From JBEBXQ01 sp040391535 (GTDB lineage Bacteria; Bacteroidota; Bacteroidia; Cytophagales; Spirosomataceae), in assembly GCA_040391535.1 (NCBI GenBank), contig JBEBXQ010000102.1:1-17736 (forward strand): 17,736 nucleotides of DNA. The letters run 5' to 3'. The stretch's first letter is position 1; each line of letters opens with the position of its first letter. Positions 14,900-17,736 of the stretch are shown here, piece after piece. The notes beneath the pieces were generated by a model. That model worked only from the letters and a program-made list of their open reading frames with translations. It had not been told where the DNA came from and ran no database searches. Position numbers and translations under genes: made by a program.

Positions 14900-16267
14900 A
14901 TGCTTCTGATAGTTGACGACGATATGGCCATTCGCACCTCTCTTTCTCTTTTGTTTAAGAAGGAAGGATATGATGTAACAGGTGTCGCCTCGCCATCGGA
15001 AGCATTGCAATGGCTTTCAGCTAATACACCTCAACTGATTATTCTGGACCTGAATTTTTCTATTGAAACATCCGGTGAAGAAGGGTTGAAATTATTACAG
15101 GAAATACGGGACAGGTATAGTGCCGTTCCGGTTATTCTGCTTACAGGATGGGGAACGATTGAACTGGCAGTGAAAGGAATGAAAATAGGAGCCAGAGACT
15201 TTATTACAAAACCCTGGCAAAATGATCATTTGCTGAAATCGGCCCGCACATTACTGAACCTGAATGCTGCTCCGCCTGAATCCCTCTCCCGCAGGCAACT
15301 TGATAATCAGTATCATTTTCATCAGATCATAGGAGAAGATCCCAAACTGCTGGAAATCCTGCGTACGGTTGCCCGTATAGCCCCGACAGAAGCTTCTGTC
15401 CTGATCACGGGTGAGAGCGGAACCGGTAAGGAGTTAATCGCGGAGGCGATTCACCGGAACAGTAAACGTAAAGGGAAGCCTTTTGTAAAAGTAAACCTGG
15501 GCGGGATTGCCTCTACGCTGCTGGAAAGTGAATTGTTCGGCTATACCCGTGGTGCATTTACAGATGCCAGAACCGACCGCGCCGGGCGTTTTGAAATGGC
15601 TGATAAGGGTACCGTTTTCCTGGATGAGATCGGGGAGTTAAGTCTGGCAGATCAGGTAAAGCTATTACGGGTTTTGCAGGAAAGGACCTTTGAACCGCTG
15701 GGGAGCAGTAAAACCAGAACGGTAGACATCAGGGTAATTTGTGCTACCAACAGGAACCTGGAGGAAATGGTAGCGGCCGGTACTTTCAGGGAAGACTTAT
15801 ATTACAGGATTAATCTGATAACCATTCAGCTACCGGCGCTGAGAGAAAGAACGGAGGATATACCGTTACTGGCGAATGCTTTTGTGTATAATCTTCGGGA
15901 AATCTATGGCCGGCCGGATATGCAGATAAGTAAATCTGCCGCGAGGTGGCTCAGGACGCTCCCATTGCCGGGTAATATCAGGCAGCTGAAGAATCTGGTA
16001 GAACGGAGTGTATTACTGGCCGGTGGAGATTTGCTGGAAATGGAGGATATCAGTAAACATTTGCCGGAACAGACTCACCCACGGACAGTAAATGCGTCAT
16101 TACCTGAAATGACCCTGGAAGAAATGGAATATCAGATGATTGTCCGGGCGATGGAATTTCACAGAAACCGGTTGTCAAAGGTGGCTGAATCGCTTGGGAT
16201 TACCCGGTTTTCATTATACCGCCGACTCGAAAAATACGGCATTACTTACGATGCGGATAATCTATGA
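14900..16267 (+). CDS. NtrC-family sigma-54-dependent response regulator
   Basis: Two-component response regulator that activates sigma-54 promoters, 455 residues. The receiver domain (1-120) has the acidic pocket Asp6/Asp7, phospho-acceptor Asp50 (LIILDLNF), Thr82 and Lys104. The AAA+ domain (about 140-365) has Walker A GESGTGKE (171-178), the sigma-54 contact loop GAFTDA (218-223, a variant of GAFTGA), Walker B VFLDEIGE (239-246) and the arginine-finger region FREDLYYRIN. A Fis-type helix-turn-helix closes it (about 405-447, LSKVAESLGITRFSLYRRLEKYGI). The partner kinase overlaps by 4 nt (ATGA). The exporter genes lie just upstream and a paired dyad stands before them, so these are its most likely targets. 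The short N-terminus begins directly at the first beta strand, so the start is sound. Confidence 0.95.
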   Translation: MLLIVDDDMAIRTSLSLLFKKEGYDVTGVASPSEALQWLSANTPQLIILDLNFSIETSGEEGLKLLQEIRDRYSAVPVILLTGWGTIELAVKGMKIGARDFITKPWQNDHLLKSARTLLNLNAAPPESLSRRQLDNQYHFHQIIGEDPKLLEILRTVARIAPTEASVLITGESGTGKELIAEAIHRNSKRKGKPFVKVNLGGIASTLLESELFGYTRGAFTDARTDRAGRFEMADKGTVFLDEIGELSLADQVKLLRVLQERTFEPLGSSKTRTVDIRVICATNRNLEEMVAAGTFREDLYYRINLITIQLPALRERTEDIPLLANAFVYNLREIYGRPDMQISKSAARWLRTLPLPGNIRQLKNLVERSVLLAGGDLLEMEDISKHLPEQTHPRTVNASLPEMTLEEMEYQMIVRAMEFHRNRLSKVAESLGITRFSLYRRLEKYGITYDADNL

Positions 16268-17547
16268 AAATCTCTACCCGGCTCCTGTACATTTTTTATA
16301 TTCTGATTCTTCATATTGTACTGATATTGCTGGTATACAAAACGTTGTCTGGAAATAAGCTGATTTTCATTGTCTCAGAGTTGTTTTTACTGATTTCCTT
16401 GCTGGTGTCAGTGATCATTTACCGTCGGATGGTCAGGCCGGTAGCTTTTTTTAAAGCAGGGATGGAAACCATCAGGGACAAGGATTTTACAGTGAAGCTG
16501 GTCAGTTCAGGAAATGATGAAACCGATGCGTTCGTACAGGTTTATAACCTGATGATAGATGAACTGCGAAAGGAAAGAACACAGTTACTTGAACAGCATT
16601 TTTTTCTCGGGAAACTGATTGAAGCGTCTCCTGTGGCCATCATTGTTCTTGATTTTGATGAAAAGATTGTATCTGTGAATCAGAAATTCAAAACACTTTT
16701 TTCGCTGACAAGCGATGATGTGGCGGGCCAGCCGCTGGATTTTCTGGATCAGGACATTATAGCACACCTGGCTGCGCTTCCGGTTGGGGGATCGGAAACG
16801 GTGAAAATCAATAATATTGAAACTTTTCGTATCCATAAATCACACTTTATGGATCGGGGCTTTCGCCGGCTTTTTATTACTATTGAAGAGTTGACAGCCG
16901 AAATGCTGGAATCTGAGAAAAACGCTTTCGGTATCATTATCCGGATGATGGCTCATGAGGTCAATAATACCCTGGGAGCAACAAATTCTATTCTGGAAAC
17001 CAGTATTCAGTATCTGCCGGAAGCCTATGCAGACCTATCAGGCGCATTGACGATTGCATTGGAAAGAAATAATCAGCTGAAAATGTTCATGCGTAATTTT
17101 GCCGATGTGGTACGTCTGCCATTGCCTGTTAAGCAACCTGTAGCAGTAGATAGTCTGATAAAACGGACGACACAGTTCATGACACCTCTGGCTGAGCAGG
17201 AAGGCTTGAATTTAGTGGTGGATATCTTAGCACATCCTGTTATTTTACTTGATGCTGCGCAGATAGAGCAGGTACTGATTAATGTGATTAAAAATGCCAT
17301 TGAAGCTTGTGAAAGCGGAAATGAAATCCGGATAGAATTACGGAGCAATAACCTGGCTATCCGGAATAATGGCAAACCCATTACTCATGAAATAAGCTCC
17401 CGGCTGTTCACACCCTTCTATTCAACCAAATCTACCGGACAGGGTATCGGGCTTACGTTAACGAAGGAGATTCTCCGGAATCATGGATTTGCATTCTCTC
17501 TGAAAACCAGTGAAGACGGATGGACAGCATTTGAAATAGGGTTTTAA
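16264..17547 (+). CDS. Membrane sensor histidine kinase (HAMP-PAS-HisKA-HATPase)
   Basis: Kinase partner of the preceding regulator, 427 residues. Two membrane helices (about 6-26 and 33-53) are joined by a loop of only about six residues (TLSGNK), so there is no periplasmic sensor domain. They are followed by HAMP (about 54-106, with RPVAFFKAGMETI and ETDAFVQVYNLMI) and a PAS domain (about 115-165, IEASPVAIIVLDFDEKIVSVNQKF). The phosphorylation motif is MMAHEVNNTLG with His231. The ATP-binding domain has N-box QVLINVIKNAIEA (336-348) and G2 GQGIGLTLTKEI. The G1 box reads IRNNGKPI where most kinases have a DNGxG sequence, so the adenine-contacting Asp is Asn368. The start overlaps the regulator's stop (ATGA, 16264-16267). 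A signal sensed in the membrane or the cytoplasm is likely. Confidence 0.93.
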   Translation: MKISTRLLYIFYILILHIVLILLVYKTLSGNKLIFIVSELFLLISLLVSVIIYRRMVRPVAFFKAGMETIRDKDFTVKLVSSGNDETDAFVQVYNLMIDELRKERTQLLEQHFFLGKLIEASPVAIIVLDFDEKIVSVNQKFKTLFSLTSDDVAGQPLDFLDQDIIAHLAALPVGGSETVKINNIETFRIHKSHFMDRGFRRLFITIEELTAEMLESEKNAFGIIIRMMAHEVNNTLGATNSILETSIQYLPEAYADLSGALTIALERNNQLKMFMRNFADVVRLPLPVKQPVAVDSLIKRTTQFMTPLAEQEGLNLVVDILAHPVILLDAAQIEQVLINVIKNAIEACESGNEIRIELRSNNLAIRNNGKPITHEISSRLFTPFYSTKSTGQGIGLTLTKEILRNHGFAFSLKTSEDGWTAFEIGF

Positions 17548-17677
17548 AGCAATTAATCTTACCTGAAGAAGGTGATCTGAAATTTCGTAAAGTTTTTTGA
17601 TTACTATTCAGATGATAGCGAACCTTTTTTGTGTGGAAAAGCTTATTTTATACTGATTTTTACAGCGAGTTACGGCA
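17548..17677. other. Convergent 3' spacer
   Basis: 130 bp between the kinase stop and the stop of a minus-strand gene at the edge. It holds a weak long-loop inverted repeat, ATCTGAA (17575-17581) with TTCAGAT (17607-17613), and some T-rich stretches, but no convincing terminator stem. Confidence 0.5.
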
Positions 17678-17736
17678 TTATTTCTTCTTCAGATCCTCAC
17701 GCAAACGCGCTACAAAGTCTTCCGTAGTCTCGGCCA
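17678..17736 (-). CDS. 3' end of a minus-strand gene cut by the window edge
   Basis: Reading the minus strand from the right edge, a frame is open for 18 codons and ends in TAA at 17680-17678. The C-terminal residues are AETTEDFVARLREDLKKK, a charged helix-like tail. GC-rich codon use is like that of neighbouring genes and the arrangement is convergent with the kinase gene, so this is probably a real C-terminus. It is too short to name a family, and the frame could also be chance. Confidence 0.45.
   Translation of the reverse strand, partial: AETTEDFVARLREDLKKK

Noticed and set aside
17575..17613. Inverted repeat ATCTGAA / TTCAGAT after the kinase gene
   Set aside because: 7-bp, AT-rich arms with a 25-nt loop; could be chance and lacks a terminator tail.
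1..17736. CRISPR array, tRNA, insertion sequence or phage remnants
   Set aside because: No regularly spaced repeats, cloverleaf-like sequence, transposase or integrase frame was found on either strand.

Overview
The window looks like a chromosomal segment of a Bacteroidota bacterium, most likely Cytophagales (Dyadobacter- or Spirosoma-like). The reasons are a SusC/SusD outer-membrane nutrient pair, an ECF sigma/FecR pair whose C-terminal domain is Bacteroidota-type, an STN domain on SusC, and A-rich leaders with no recognisable Shine-Dalgarno sequence in front of nearly all genes. The genus is an inference from protein style, not a database result. I see no tRNA, rRNA, CRISPR array, insertion sequence or phage gene. 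Apart from the right-edge fragment, every gene is complete within the window.

Left half, all on the minus strand (read right to left). An ECF sigma factor (6338-6943) overlaps a FecR-type anti-sigma factor (5271-6341) by ATGA. After a 156-nt spacer rich in inverted repeats come a SusC-type TonB-dependent transporter with an N-terminal STN signalling domain (1743-5114) and a SusD-type lipoprotein (98-1738), closed by a likely intrinsic terminator. This is the usual trans-envelope circuit: substrate-loaded SusC signals through its STN domain to FecR, which frees the sigma factor. No glycan-degrading enzyme lies in the window, so the substrate cannot be named.

Middle, also minus strand: a secreted PsbP/DcrB-like protein (8056-8622), an OsmC-family thiol peroxidase-like protein (7600-7992) and a very small GNAT-fold protein (7314-7592). 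The last two are 7 nt apart and surely co-transcribed.

Right half, plus strand: a membrane-fusion adaptor (8867-10114), a TolC-type outer-membrane protein (10124-11593), an ABC ATPase (11649-12311) and two different MacB/FtsX-type permeases (12335-13576 and 13607-14758). Together these form a tripartite ABC exporter with a split, probably heteromeric inner-membrane pump. A 141-nt spacer with two inverted repeats follows, then an NtrC-type sigma-54 response regulator (14900-16267) and an overlapping membrane histidine kinase (16264-17547).

The most interesting signal is non-coding. In the divergent spacer in front of the exporter operon, two dyads of form GTGC-N6-GCAC lie exactly 20 bp apart (8717-8730 and 8737-8750), about 120-150 bp upstream of the adaptor start. 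This geometry fits an upstream activating sequence for the response regulator encoded at the other end of the cluster. I infer a self-contained, signal-induced efflux module. The right edge holds the last 18 codons of a convergent minus-strand gene.
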